46,234 nt of DNA from Streptomyces longispororuber (GTDB lineage Bacteria > Actinomycetota > Actinomycetes > Streptomycetales > Streptomycetaceae). The stretch is from contig NZ_JAMOLN010000056.1 in assembly GCF_024448165.1 (NCBI RefSeq), positions 1-46,234 on the forward strand, in the 5' to 3' direction. How positions within the stretch are numbered: the stretch's first letter is position 1; each line of letters opens with the position of its first letter. A program made the position numbers and the translations under genes. The notes below the pieces were generated by a model. The model saw only the letters and a list, made by a program, of their open reading frames with translations. It was not told the DNA's origin and searched no databases. Below, in pieces: positions 1 through 7,892 of the stretch.

Positions 1-879
1 CAGCTCATGGGCGGCGGCGGCCTCTTCGAGCGGGAACGTCTTCGCCACGTGCACGGTCAGGACGTCCTGTTCCGCCAGGTCGGAGAGGCGGGCGAGGTCC
101 GTGGCGTCGGGGCGGACGAAGCAGTAGCGGCCGCCCAGGCCGAGGACCGCGCCGTCGGCGACGGAGGCCAGGCGGCCGCCCGGGGCCAGCAGCTCCGCCG
201 ACACCCGCAGGGTCTCGCCGCCCACCGTGTCGAAGGCCGCGTCGACGCCCTCGGGGGCCAGGGCGCGGACCCGTTCGGCCAGACCGTCGCCGTGGCTGAC
301 GGGTTCGCCGCCCAGTTCCCTCACGTAGTCGTGGTTGTGCTCGCTCGCGGTGCCGATGACCCGGGCACCGAGGTGCCGGGCCAGCTGCACCGCCACCGAG
401 CCGACCCCGCCGGCCGCCGCGTGCACCAGGACGACGTCGCCCTCGCCCACCTCCAGGGCGCGGGTGAGGACCTGGAGTGCGGTCAGTCCGGCCAACGGCA
501 GCCCCGCCGCCTCCTCGAAGCCGAGGTTGCGGGGCTTGCGGGCGAGGGTGCGCACGGGCGCGGCGACGTACTCGGCGAAGGTGCCGCGGGACAGGAAGTC
601 CTCGCGCACGTAGCCGATGACCTCGTCGCCGGTCGCGAACTCCGTGACGGAGACGCCCGGCTGGACGACCACTCCGGACACGTCCCAGCCGGGGATCACC
701 GGGAAGACCGGGTCCAGGATCGCGTCGAGGTGGCCGTCGCGGCACTTCCAGTCGACGGGGTTGACGGAGGCGGCCCGTACTTTCACGAGGACGGTGTCCG
801 GGGCGACCTTCGGGTCGCGCACCTCTCCGTATGTGAGGACTTCGGGGCCGCCGTACGAGCGGTAGCTGATCGCCTTCAT
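1..879 (-). CDS. NADP-dependent quinone oxidoreductase-like protein (3' end cut by window)
   Basis: Zinc-free medium-chain dehydrogenase/reductase of the quinone oxidoreductase type, expected to reduce quinones or enones with NADPH in the cytoplasm. The frame is open from an ATG at 879 to the first base of the window (293 codons); families of this type are usually just over 300 residues, so only a short C-terminal tail is missing. Visible: an N-terminus of the MKAISYRSYGGPEVL type, the VNPVDWKCRDG segment, and the nucleotide-binding glycine motif AAAGGVGSVAVQLA. No structural-zinc cysteine cluster is present. No clear Shine-Dalgarno sequence precedes the ATG. The gene is divergent from the phosphotransferase/acyl-CoA dehydrogenase pair, with the 20-bp palindrome at 1063-1082 between them. 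The exact substrate cannot be told. Confidence 0.85.
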   Translation of the reverse strand, partial: MKAISYRSYGGPEVLTYGEVRDPKVAPDTVLVKVRAASVNPVDWKCRDGHLDAILDPVFPVIPGWDVSGVVVQPGVSVTEFATGDEVIGYVREDFLSRGTFAEYVAAPVRTLARKPRNLGFEEAAGLPLAGLTALQVLTRALEVGEGDVVLVHAAAGGVGSVAVQLARHLGARVIGTASEHNHDYVRELGGEPVSHGDGLAERVRALAPEGVDAAFDTVGGETLRVSAELLAPGGRLASVADGAVLGLGGRYCFVRPDATDLARLSDLAEQDVLTVHVAKTFPLEEAAAAHEL

Positions 880-915
880 GACCGGAGGTTCGCACGGCCC
901 TGCCGGTGCGGCATT

Positions 916-943
916 CCGGACTGGCCTGGGGAGAGCAGTCCGG
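916..943. repeat. 8-bp inverted repeat in the divergent intergenic region
   Basis: CCGGACTG (916-923) and CAGTCCGG (936-943) are perfect inverted arms with a 12-base loop. They lie 37 bases upstream of the oxidoreductase start in the 319-base gap 880-1198. The repeat may be an operator or a transcript hairpin. Apart from this and the palindrome at 1063-1082 I see no gene or RNA in the gap. Confidence 0.5.
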
Positions 944-1062
944 CTCCTGCTCCCCCGGCTCCTCCCCCGGCTCCCGGATCCCTGGTTCGCCGGATCCCCG
1001 GACATCGCGCGGCAGCGGCTGGCACCGTTAGAACGATCACGTTTCCGCCAGTCACTGGACGG

Positions 1063-1082
1063 CATACCGACTGGTCGGCATG
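1063..1082. promoter_or_regulatory. TetR-type operator palindrome, site A
   Basis: CATACCGACTGGTCGGCATG is an imperfect 20-bp palindrome (half sites CATACCGACT and CATGCCGACC). It lies 117 bases upstream of the phosphotransferase start. A matching sequence sits upstream of the SDR/ligase/TetR operon (7766-7783) and another upstream of the MHS transporter (28504-28523). Assignment to the TetR protein encoded at 4639-5244 is inferred from its autoregulatory position. Confidence 0.65.
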
Positions 1083-1198
1083 ATGTGACGCACTGTGCGA
1101 CGCGTGCTGAGCGCCGATGCCTGTACCCGCCATCTGCCCGTCGTCTGCTCACCATCCGCCAACCATCTGCTCACCAACCGGACTCCCGGAGGACCGCG

Positions 1199-2236
1199 AT
1201 GAGTCACCCCCCTGGCCTGGACCTCGACCGGCTGCGCGCCCACCTCGACCGTGAGCGGCCCGGCCTCGTCGCGGGTCCGCTGTCCGGGCGGCTCATCGAG
1301 GGCGGGCGCTCCAACCTGACGTACCAGGTCGGCGACGGGACCTCGAAGTGGGTCGTGCGGCGGCCCCCGCTGGGGCACGTCCTCGCGACCGCGCACGACA
1401 TGAAGCGCGAGCACCGGGTGATCGCCGCCCTGCACCCGACGAACGTGCCGGTGCCCGAACCGGTGCTGCTGTGCGAGGACGAGAGCGTCATCGGCTCGCC
1501 GTTCTACGTCATGGAGTTCGTGGACGGCACGCCCTACCGGACCTCCGACCAGCTCGCCCCTCTCGGCCCCGAGCGGACCAGGGCCGCCGTGCTCGGCCTC
1601 GTCGACACGCTCGTCGACCTGCACGGCGTCGACCCGGCGTCGGTCGGGCTCGGTGACTTCGGGCGGCCGGAGGGCTTCCTCGACCGGCAGCTGCGCCGCT
1701 GGGGCAAGCAGCTCGACGCGTCCCGCAACCGCGAGCTCGCCGGCATCGACGAGCTCCAGGCCGCCCTGGGCCGTTCGCTCCCCGCCTCCCCCGCGCCGAC
1801 GATCGTGCACGGCGACTACCGGCTCGACAACGTCCTCGTACGGCAGGACCCGGACGGCGTCGACCGCATCAAGGCCATCCTGGACTGGGAGATGTCGACG
1901 CTCGGCGACCCGCTCACCGACGTCGGTCTGCTCGCGATGTACAGCGCGAAGCTGGAGATGCCGAACTCCCCCATCTCCACCACCTCCTCGGCCGCCGGGC
2001 ACCCGGACCCGGCCGAGCTGATCGAGCGGTACGCCGCGCGCTCGGGGCGCGACGTGTCCGCGGTCGCCTGGTACACGGCGTTCGCCTGGTTCAAGCTCGC
2101 CGTGATCCTTGAGGGCATCCACTACCGCTACACGCTCGGCCAGACGGTCGGCGCCGGCTTCGACCGGATCGGCGAGCTGGTTCCCGTCTTCATCGAGCAC
2201 GGCCTCACCACCCTCCAGGACCTTCAGGAAGGCTGA
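1199..2236 (+). CDS. Phosphotransferase family protein (ACAD10/11-type kinase domain)
   Basis: Aminoglycoside-phosphotransferase/choline-kinase fold protein of 345 residues. Visible motifs: Brenner loop HGDYRLDN with H204, D206 and N211, and the metal-binding ILDWE with D229 followed by TLGDPLTDVG. ATG 1199 was chosen because GGAGG lies 8-12 bases upstream (gactcccggaggaccgcg); an in-frame extension to 878 has no support. The next gene, an acyl-CoA dehydrogenase, begins 8 bases after the stop. In eukaryotic ACAD10/11 these two domains are fused and the kinase phosphorylates 4-hydroxyacyl-CoA, so a role in hydroxy-fatty-acid breakdown is plausible but inferred from that family. The palindrome at 1063-1082 suggests TetR control. 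Confidence 0.88.
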   Translation: MSHPPGLDLDRLRAHLDRERPGLVAGPLSGRLIEGGRSNLTYQVGDGTSKWVVRRPPLGHVLATAHDMKREHRVIAALHPTNVPVPEPVLLCEDESVIGSPFYVMEFVDGTPYRTSDQLAPLGPERTRAAVLGLVDTLVDLHGVDPASVGLGDFGRPEGFLDRQLRRWGKQLDASRNRELAGIDELQAALGRSLPASPAPTIVHGDYRLDNVLVRQDPDGVDRIKAILDWEMSTLGDPLTDVGLLAMYSAKLEMPNSPISTTSSAAGHPDPAELIERYAARSGRDVSAVAWYTAFAWFKLAVILEGIHYRYTLGQTVGAGFDRIGELVPVFIEHGLTTLQDLQEG

Positions 2237-2244
2237 TCCCTCCC

Positions 2245-3459
2245 ATGGACTTCGCATTCGACGCCAGGACCCAGGAGCTGCGCGAGCGTCTCCTGGCGTT
2301 CATGGACGAGCACGTGTACCCAGCGGAGGCCGTCGCCGCCGAGCAGCGTGCCGCGCTCGACTCGCCGTGGGAGACCCCGGCCGTCATCGAGGAGCTGAAG
2401 GCCGAGGCGCGCCGCCAGGGCCTGTGGAACCTGTTCCTGCCGGACGCCGAGCACGGTGCCGGTCTGACCAACCTGCAGTACGCGCCGCTGGCCGAGATCA
2501 CCGGCCGGTCCCCGCAGTTGGCGCCCACCGCGCTGAACTGCGGCGCACCGGACACCGGGAACATGGAGGTGCTCGCCCAGTTCGGCACCGAGGCGCAGCG
2601 CAAGCAGTGGCTGGAGCCGCTGCTCGCCGGTGAGATCCGCTCCGCGTTCGCGATGACCGAGCCGGAGGTCGCATCCTCCGACGCCACGAACATCACGACG
2701 CACATCGAGCGCGACGGCGACGACTACGTCATCACGGGCCGGAAGTTCTACATCTCCGGCGCCATGAACCCGAACTGCCGCGTCTTCATCGTGATGGGCA
2801 AGACGGACCCGGACGGGCCCGACATCCGCCGCCAGCAGTCGATGGTGCTGGTGCCGCGCGACACCCCGGGTGTCGAGGTGCGCCGGGCCATGACCGTGTA
2901 CGGCTTCGAGGACCACTGGCACGGCGGGCACGCGGAGGTCGTCTTCGACCACGCGCGCGTGCCGGTGAGCAATCTGGTCGGCGAGGAGGGCGGCGGCTTC
3001 GGCATCGCCCAGGCGCGGCTCGGTCCCGGCCGCATCCACCACTGCATGCGGCTGATCGGCATGGCCGAGCGTGCCATCGAGCTGATGTGCCGGCGGGCCG
3101 TCGCCCGGACGGCGTTCGGCAAGCCTCTCGCCCAGCAGGGCGTGGTGCAGGAGTGGATCGCCGACGCGCGGGTCGCCGTGGAGCAGCTGCGGCTGCTGGT
3201 GCTGAAGACCGCGTGGCTGATGGACACGGTGGGCAACCGCGGCGCCCACACCGAGATCCAGTCCATCAAGATCGCGACGCCCCGGACGGTCGTCGACATC
3301 ATCGACAAGGCGGTGCAGCTGCACGGCGCGGGCGGGGTGTCGCAGGACTTTCCGCTGGCCGAGCTGTGGGCCGGGGCGCGGACGCTGCGCCTGGCCGACG
3401 GGCCGGACGAGGTGCACCAGCGGTCTCTCGCCCGGCGGGAGCTGAAGCGGTACGTCTGA
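2245..3459 (+). CDS. Acyl-CoA dehydrogenase (ACAD11-like)
   Basis: FAD-dependent acyl-CoA dehydrogenase of 404 residues, a normal full length. It shows the N-terminal helical domain, the FAMTEPEVASSDATN flavin-binding strand, the FYISGAMNPNCRVFIVMGKTD middle domain and a C-terminal GPDEVHQRSLARRELKRY end typical of the ACAD10/11 branch rather than the YEGTSQI branch seen at 22305-23465. It follows the phosphotransferase by 8 bases and is almost certainly co-transcribed and functionally paired with it. Likely acts on a modified (for example hydroxy) acyl-CoA, inferred from the pairing; acyl-chain length cannot be read from sequence. Confidence 0.92.
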   Translation: MDFAFDARTQELRERLLAFMDEHVYPAEAVAAEQRAALDSPWETPAVIEELKAEARRQGLWNLFLPDAEHGAGLTNLQYAPLAEITGRSPQLAPTALNCGAPDTGNMEVLAQFGTEAQRKQWLEPLLAGEIRSAFAMTEPEVASSDATNITTHIERDGDDYVITGRKFYISGAMNPNCRVFIVMGKTDPDGPDIRRQQSMVLVPRDTPGVEVRRAMTVYGFEDHWHGGHAEVVFDHARVPVSNLVGEEGGGFGIAQARLGPGRIHHCMRLIGMAERAIELMCRRAVARTAFGKPLAQQGVVQEWIADARVAVEQLRLLVLKTAWLMDTVGNRGAHTEIQSIKIATPRTVVDIIDKAVQLHGAGGVSQDFPLAELWAGARTLRLADGPDEVHQRSLARRELKRYV

Positions 3460-3479
3460 GCCGTCGCGTCCGACCGTCC

Positions 3480-3512
3480 GGTGGGGCTGGTCGCGCAGTT
3501 CCCCGCGCCCCT
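3480..3512. repeat. Dispersed Streptomyces intergenic element, copy 1
   Basis: The stretch GTGGGGCTGGTCGCGCAG followed by TTCCCCGCGCCCCTGG, downstream of the dehydrogenase stop, matches a sequence that I recall being repeated between genes in many Streptomyces genomes. A related copy in the opposite orientation is at 25010-25040. Function unknown; it may fold and act in transcript ending. Confidence 0.5.
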
Positions 3513-3556
3513 GGAAGGCATGCGCCGCCGCGCAGCCTTCAACGGGTCACCCCGGC

Positions 3557-3703
3557 TCAGTACCCGCCCCCGCCCGCATGGTCCAGCAGGGCCAGGCGGC
3601 GCAGGAAGCAGCGCACGCGCAGGAGTTGGCGGGACGCCGTGCGCACGGCGGGCGACACCCGCGGCGCGTACGCCGCGGTCCAGAGAACGGGTACGTGGTC
3701 CAT
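3557..3703 (-). CDS. Small hypothetical protein (48 residues)
   Basis: Short minus-strand frame beginning MDHVPVLWTAAYAPRV and ending LLDHAGGGGY. AGGAGGG precedes the ATG by 8 bases, a good Shine-Dalgarno sequence (in-frame GTG codons lie just upstream). It is divergent from the LysR gene whose start is 77 bases away, the usual place for a LysR target. No domain is recognised; the middle is rich in Arg and Leu with one Cys. It is too short to be certain it is translated. Confidence 0.5.
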   Translation of the reverse strand: MDHVPVLWTAAYAPRVSPAVRTASRQLLRVRCFLRRLALLDHAGGGGY

Positions 3704-3762
3704 GGCCACCACCCTCCTGCCGCGCCGTCCCCCCGGTCCAACAGATCGTTTCGCTCGGGCGT

Positions 3763-3776
3763 ATTCATAGAATCGA
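3763..3776 (+). promoter_or_regulatory. Leaderless promoter and LysR-type box of the LysR gene
   Basis: TAGAAT at 3768-3773 is a good -10 box and lies 7 bases before the GTG at 3780, so transcription probably starts at the start codon. The box overlaps the perfect small palindrome ATTC-ATA-GAAT (3763-3773), and TTCATAGAATCGA (3764-3776) fits the T-N11-A rule of LysR proteins, suggesting autorepression. Confidence 0.5.
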
Positions 3777-3779
3777 TGG

Positions 3780-4700
3780 GTGGAGATACGTCAGCTGCGC
3801 CACTTCGTGGCGGTCGTGAACGAGGGCAGTTTCACCGCGGCGGCCCGCGCCGAGCTCATCGTGCAGTCCGCGCTCAGCACGTCGGTCCGGAACCTGGAGC
3901 GCGAGCTGGGCGCGGAGCTGTTCGACCGGACGGGCCGCCGTGTCGTGCTCACGGAGGCCGGGCGGGCGCTGCTGCCGCAGGCCCGGCAGCTGCTCGCGGG
4001 GGCCGCCGCCGCGCGGGAGACCGTGGCGCAGGTGACCGGGCTCGGCGCCGGACGGCTGGCCGTCGGCACCATCCAGACACTGACCTGTGTGGACCTGGCC
4101 GCGGAACTGTCCGCGTTCCACCGGGAACTGCCCGGCATCCAGGTGTCCGTGCGGGAGGCGCCCGTGGAGGAGCTGATCGAGGGGCTGCGGGCCGGCGAGC
4201 TGGACCTGGCGTTCCTCGCGCCGGACGCGCGTCAACTGCCGGACGGGCTGGCCGTGTTCGGGACGTGGCGGGAGGACCTCGTGCTCGTCACCGCGCCCGG
4301 CCACCCGCTGGCCGGGGCGGGCCGCACGCTGCTCCGTGATCTCGCGGACGAGCCGTTCGTCGACTTCAGGGCCGGTACCGGCCTGGAGACGGCGGTGCGC
4401 CGGCTCGCCGCGCACTGCGGTCTGGAGCGGCGCATCACCTGTGACGTGACGCAGATCGGACTGCTCGTGGACCTCGTACGGGCCGGGATCGGGGTCGCCA
4501 TCGTGCCGCGGCGGATCGGGGAGGCCTCCGGGCTGCCGTGCGTGACCATCCGCCAGCCCGAACCGGGGCGGGCGATCGTGCTGGCCGGGCGGGCGCCCCG
4601 GCCGCGCAATCCGGCGGCGGAGGCGCTGCTGTCCCGGCTTACGGGCGCAGGGCCCGCAGCAGCAGGCCCGCCAACTGGTCGGCGAGCTGCTGCGGGGTGA
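3780..4700 (+). CDS. LysR-family transcriptional regulator
   Basis: LysR regulator of 306 residues. The N-terminal winged helix-turn-helix begins MEIRQLRHFVAVVNEGSFTA and includes the recognition helix region QSALSTSVRNLERELGAELFDR, followed by a linker helix and a two-lobed periplasmic-binding-like effector domain from about residue 90. The GTG at 3780 is the first codon giving the full HTH, and no Shine-Dalgarno sequence precedes it; a -10 box 7 bases upstream suggests a leaderless mRNA. Its 3' end overlaps the convergent TetR gene by 62 bases. The likely target is its own promoter and the divergent small ORF at 3557-3703. Effector unknown. Confidence 0.92.
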   Translation: MEIRQLRHFVAVVNEGSFTAAARAELIVQSALSTSVRNLERELGAELFDRTGRRVVLTEAGRALLPQARQLLAGAAAARETVAQVTGLGAGRLAVGTIQTLTCVDLAAELSAFHRELPGIQVSVREAPVEELIEGLRAGELDLAFLAPDARQLPDGLAVFGTWREDLVLVTAPGHPLAGAGRTLLRDLADEPFVDFRAGTGLETAVRRLAAHCGLERRITCDVTQIGLLVDLVRAGIGVAIVPRRIGEASGLPCVTIRQPEPGRAIVLAGRAPRPRNPAAEALLSRLTGAGPAAAGPPTGRRAAAG

Positions 4701-5244
4701 GCGGGCCGTCCGGCCGGTACCACGTGGAGAGGTGGTGGACCGAGCCGAAGTGGTAGTCCACCACCAGGTCGGCCGGGGTCTCGGTGGAGAAGACGCCGGC
4801 CTTCTGGCCCTCCTCGATCAGCGCGCGGAACCGCTCGTGGTAGCGCCGCCGCTCGGCCCGCACCTGCTTGTTCTTCTCGGGGCTGAGGTGGTGCATGGAG
4901 CGGAAGAAGATCGCCGCGTCGTCGAGGTTCTCGATCGTCGTGACGACCACGTCCGCGGCAGCGCCGCGCAGCCGCTCCTCGACCGGTTCGTCCTGGTCGG
5001 CGAAGGCGTCGAGCCGCTCCTGCTGGAGGCGCAGGACCCGCGCGTACACCTCGTGCAGGAGATCGTCCTTCGAGCCGAAGTAGTGGTAGAGGGCGCCCTT
5101 GGTGACGCCCGCCGCCTCGACGATCTCCTGCACCGACGTGCGGTCGTAGCCGCGCTCGGCGAAGAGCCTGGTGGCGGCCGCGAGGAGCCGCTCGGGAACG
5201 GGCGTGCCGTCGCCGTCCGTCGTCGTCCTGGGCACTGCCGCCAC
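4639..5244 (-). CDS. TetR-family regulator, third gene of the acyl-CoA ligase operon
   Basis: TetR repressor of 201 residues with an N-terminal HTH (RLLAAATRLFAERGYDRTSVQEIVEAAGVTKGALYHYFGSKDDLL) and an all-helical ligand domain. Start is a GTG at 5244, 20 bases after the ligase stop; a second GTG three codons in is also possible. It is the last gene of a SDR-ligase-TetR operon, so its ligand is probably the acyl-CoA made by the ligase (inference). The operon promoter carries a palindrome half of the ACCGACTGGT type at 7766-7783, recurring at 1063 and 28504, the best candidates for its sites. The gene end overlaps the LysR gene by 62 bases. Confidence 0.9.
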   Translation of the reverse strand: MAAVPRTTTDGDGTPVPERLLAAATRLFAERGYDRTSVQEIVEAAGVTKGALYHYFGSKDDLLHEVYARVLRLQQERLDAFADQDEPVEERLRGAAADVVVTTIENLDDAAIFFRSMHHLSPEKNKQVRAERRRYHERFRALIEEGQKAGVFSTETPADLVVDYHFGSVHHLSTWYRPDGPLTPQQLADQLAGLLLRALRP

Positions 5245-5264
5245 CGCCTTGTCCGTTTCTTCCG

Positions 5265-6926
5265 CTATGCCTGGGGGGAACGCAGTTCCCGCCGGAGGAT
5301 CTTCCCACTTGCCGTCTTCGGAAGGTCGCGCAGGACCTCGACGTCGCGCGGGTACTTGTACGCGGCGAGCCGTTCCTTGCAGTACGACGCCAGCTCGTCC
5401 GGCGTCGCGTCGGCCCCGGGGCGCAGGCTCACGTACGCCTTGACGGTCTCGCCGCGGTAGGCGTCAGGGACGCCGACGACGGCCGCCTCGCGCACGGCGG
5501 GGTGGGTGTAGAGGACGTCCTCGACCTCGCGCGGCCAGACCTTGAAGCCGGACGCGTTGATCATGTCCTTCTTGCGGTCGACGACGTAGAGCCAGCCGTT
5601 CTCGTCCATGAAGCCGATGTCGCCGGTGCGCAGCTCGCCGTCGGGGAAGGCCTCGGCGGTGGCGTCGGGGCGGCGCCAGTAGCCGGGCACGACCTGCGGG
5701 CCGCGCACCGCGATCTCGCCCTGTTCGCCGAAGGGGACCTCCGCGCCGAGGTCGTCGACGATGCGGACCACCGACTCGGGGCCCGGCACGCCGACCGCGA
5801 GGGTCCCGGAGACCGGGTCGACCGGCGCCTCGACGCCCGGCGGCACGGACGCGCAGGGCGCGGTGCACTCGGTGAGCCCGTAGCCGTTGTGGATGTACGG
5901 GCCGAAGGCGTCCCGGAACTTCTCGACCAGCGCGGGCGGCACCGGTGCGCCGCCCGACGAGATGGAGCTGAAGGACGCGAAGTGCTCCCGGGTCGCCTGC
6001 GGCTGCGCGCCGAGCGCCATGAAGGCGGTGGACGGGCCGACCGTGTAGGCGGGCCGGTGCTCGGTGAACGCGTCGAGGACGACGCCCGGTTCGAAGCGGT
6101 AGGCGAGGGCGAGGGTGCCGGCGTTGGCGAAGGAGGCCACGAGTTCGCAGACCATGCCGGTGATGTGGAAGAGCGGCGCGAGCGCGAAGTAGGTGGCGCC
6201 CTCGGCGAGCCCGAGGCCGGTGCGCTGGCGCTCCGCGTTGTACGTGATGTTGCCGTGCAGGTTGGTGGCGCCCTTCGGGGTGCCGCTCGTCCCGGACGTG
6301 TAGCTGATCAGCGCGATGTCGGCGGCGGCGAGTTCGCGGCCCTCCGGTGCCTTGTGGCCGGCGCGGGCGACGGTGACGAGATCGTCGGCGTCGTCGGCCG
6401 CCGGGGCCACCCGCTCGAAGCCGAGGACCCGCTCGTCGTTGCGGGTCTGGAGGTCGAGTTCGCAGGCGGTGAGCGCGATGCGGACGGGCGAGTCGGCCGC
6501 GGTCTCGCGCAGGTACGACTCCCAGGCGCGGTCCGAGCAGACGAGCCCGGTCACCTCGGCGTCGTGCAGGACGTGCCGCACCTCGCCCGCCTTGTACATG
6601 GGGTTGACGGGGACGACGACGGCGCCCGCCTTGAAGGCGCCGAGCAGCGCGAGCACGAAGTGCGGCGAGTTCTGCAGCATGATCGCGACGCGGTCGCCGT
6701 GCCGCAGGCCCTCGGCCGCGAGGTGACCGGCCACGGAGTCGGACAGGGCGTCCACCTCCGCGTAGGAGAGCCGGCCGTCGAAGTAGGCGAGGGCGGTGCG
6801 GTCGGGGGCGCGGCGCACGGCGTCGGCGAAGGCGTGGGCGACGGAGGCGGCGGGGGTGACGGGGGCCCTCTGGGCGGCGTTGAGGACGCCGAGCCAGGGC
6901 CGGGCCGCGTAGATCGACTCGCTCAC
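5265..6926 (-). CDS. Acyl-CoA synthetase (AMP-forming, class I adenylating enzyme)
   Basis: ANL-superfamily ligase of 553 residues that activates a carboxylic acid to its CoA ester through an acyl-AMP. Motifs: P-loop SYTSGTSGTPKG (208-219), GYGLTE, the hinge region VVDRKKDMINASGFKV, and the catalytic lysine K542 in TASGKILRR. The GTG start at 6926 overlaps the SDR stop (GTGA), showing translational coupling; a longer in-frame extension through the SDR gene is only the shadow of that gene. Substrate is likely a medium- or long-chain or branched acid, but the pocket cannot be read. Sits between SDR and TetR genes in one operon. Confidence 0.93.
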   Translation of the reverse strand: MSESIYAARPWLGVLNAAQRAPVTPAASVAHAFADAVRRAPDRTALAYFDGRLSYAEVDALSDSVAGHLAAEGLRHGDRVAIMLQNSPHFVLALLGAFKAGAVVVPVNPMYKAGEVRHVLHDAEVTGLVCSDRAWESYLRETAADSPVRIALTACELDLQTRNDERVLGFERVAPAADDADDLVTVARAGHKAPEGRELAAADIALISYTSGTSGTPKGATNLHGNITYNAERQRTGLGLAEGATYFALAPLFHITGMVCELVASFANAGTLALAYRFEPGVVLDAFTEHRPAYTVGPSTAFMALGAQPQATREHFASFSSISSGGAPVPPALVEKFRDAFGPYIHNGYGLTECTAPCASVPPGVEAPVDPVSGTLAVGVPGPESVVRIVDDLGAEVPFGEQGEIAVRGPQVVPGYWRRPDATAEAFPDGELRTGDIGFMDENGWLYVVDRKKDMINASGFKVWPREVEDVLYTHPAVREAAVVGVPDAYRGETVKAYVSLRPGADATPDELASYCKERLAAYKYPRDVEVLRDLPKTASGKILRRELRSPQA

Positions 6927-7687
6927 CGGGCGGCCTCCCACTTCTGCTGGATGTGGTTCATGTTGGTGAGCCAGCGCTCCGGGGTGGCGGCGCGGGCCGC
7001 GTAGTACTCGGCGACCTCCGGGTGCGGCAGGATCAGGAAGCGGTCCTCGGCGATGCCCGCGAAGAGCGCGTCGGCGACGTCCGCGGGCTCGATGGCGGTC
7101 GGCGCGAGCACCAGGTCGCCGGCCGATCCGGCGGCCGTGAGCATGTCGGTGCGGACCCCCTGCGGGCAGATCGCGTGGACCTTGAGGCCGCGGTGCCGGT
7201 AGGTGAGGGAGAGCCATTCGGCGAAAGCGTACGCGCCGTGTTTGGACACGCTGTACGGGGCGGCGCCGACCATGGTGAGCAGACCCGCGGCCGAGACGGT
7301 GGAGACGAAGCGGCCGCTGCCGCGCTCCAGCCAGCCGGGGAGCAGCGCGTGCGCGGCGCGGACGTGCGCCATCACGTTCACGTCCCAGGCCGCCGCCCAC
7401 ACCTGCTCGTCGGCGGCCTCGGTGCCGCCGGAGGCGAGGCCCGCGTTGGCGCAGTAGACGTCGACGGTGCCGCCGAGGGCGTCGCGCGCGTCGTCGATGA
7501 CCGCCGAGGCGTCGCCGGGCACCGCCGTGGCACCGATCTCGTCGGCGACGGACTTGGCCTTGGCCGCGTCCAGGTCGTTGACGACGACGCGGGCTCCCGC
7601 GTCGGCGAAGCGGCGGGCGATGGCGGCGCCGATGCCGCCTCCCGCACCGGTGACGACGACTGACTGCCCCTGCAAACTCTCCACCAT
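6923..7687 (-). CDS. Short-chain dehydrogenase/reductase
   Basis: Classical SDR of 254 residues. The N-terminal cofactor motif TGAGGGIG (13-20), the NAG motif in YCANAGLAS, the active-site serine in VSTVSAAGLL and YSVSKHGAY (YxxxK) are all present. ATG 7687 has AAGGAG 7 bases upstream; in-frame codons to 7714 are ignored. It is the first gene of a three-gene minus-strand operon with an acyl-CoA ligase and TetR, so a hydroxyacyl-CoA or alcohol oxidation step in acid catabolism is the reasonable guess. NAD versus NADP preference is not clear. Confidence 0.92.
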   Translation of the reverse strand: MVESLQGQSVVVTGAGGGIGAAIARRFADAGARVVVNDLDAAKAKSVADEIGATAVPGDASAVIDDARDALGGTVDVYCANAGLASGGTEAADEQVWAAAWDVNVMAHVRAAHALLPGWLERGSGRFVSTVSAAGLLTMVGAAPYSVSKHGAYAFAEWLSLTYRHRGLKVHAICPQGVRTDMLTAAGSAGDLVLAPTAIEPADVADALFAGIAEDRFLILPHPEVAEYYAARAATPERWLTNMNHIQQKWEAAR

Positions 7688-7765
7688 CGGTCTCCTTCGA
7701 CACGGCTTCGGCACGGCTTCGGCACCACGCGGCGGACGCGGGCACGGCTCCGGTTGCCTCAGCAG

Positions 7766-7783
7766 ACTAACCAGTCGGTATGG
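7766..7783. promoter_or_regulatory. TetR-type operator, site B, upstream of the SDR operon
   Basis: The minus strand reads CCATACCGACTGGTTAGT. It shares CATACCGACTGGT exactly with site A (1063-1075) and lies 79 bases upstream of the SDR start. One arm is less symmetrical than in sites A and C. The position in front of an operon that ends with a TetR gene fits autoregulation. Confidence 0.6.
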
Positions 7784-7892
7784 AGACCGGGAAGGGGTTC
7801 AGGACGGTGATCGCCGCCGGGTTCGTTCCGCGACGGCCATCCGGGCGCTAGCGTGCATGGCCATGCCAGTTCCGGTGATCACGGAGGTTCCT

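Noticed and set aside
3780..3791. An ATG at 3776 as LysR start.
   Set aside because: It is in a different frame from the LysR HTH; the GTG at 3780 gives the full domain.
6927..7745. The in-frame N-terminal extension that would make the acyl-CoA ligase an 826-residue fusion.
   Set aside because: The extension is a shadow of the SDR gene in another frame; the GTGA overlap gives a natural start for the ligase.
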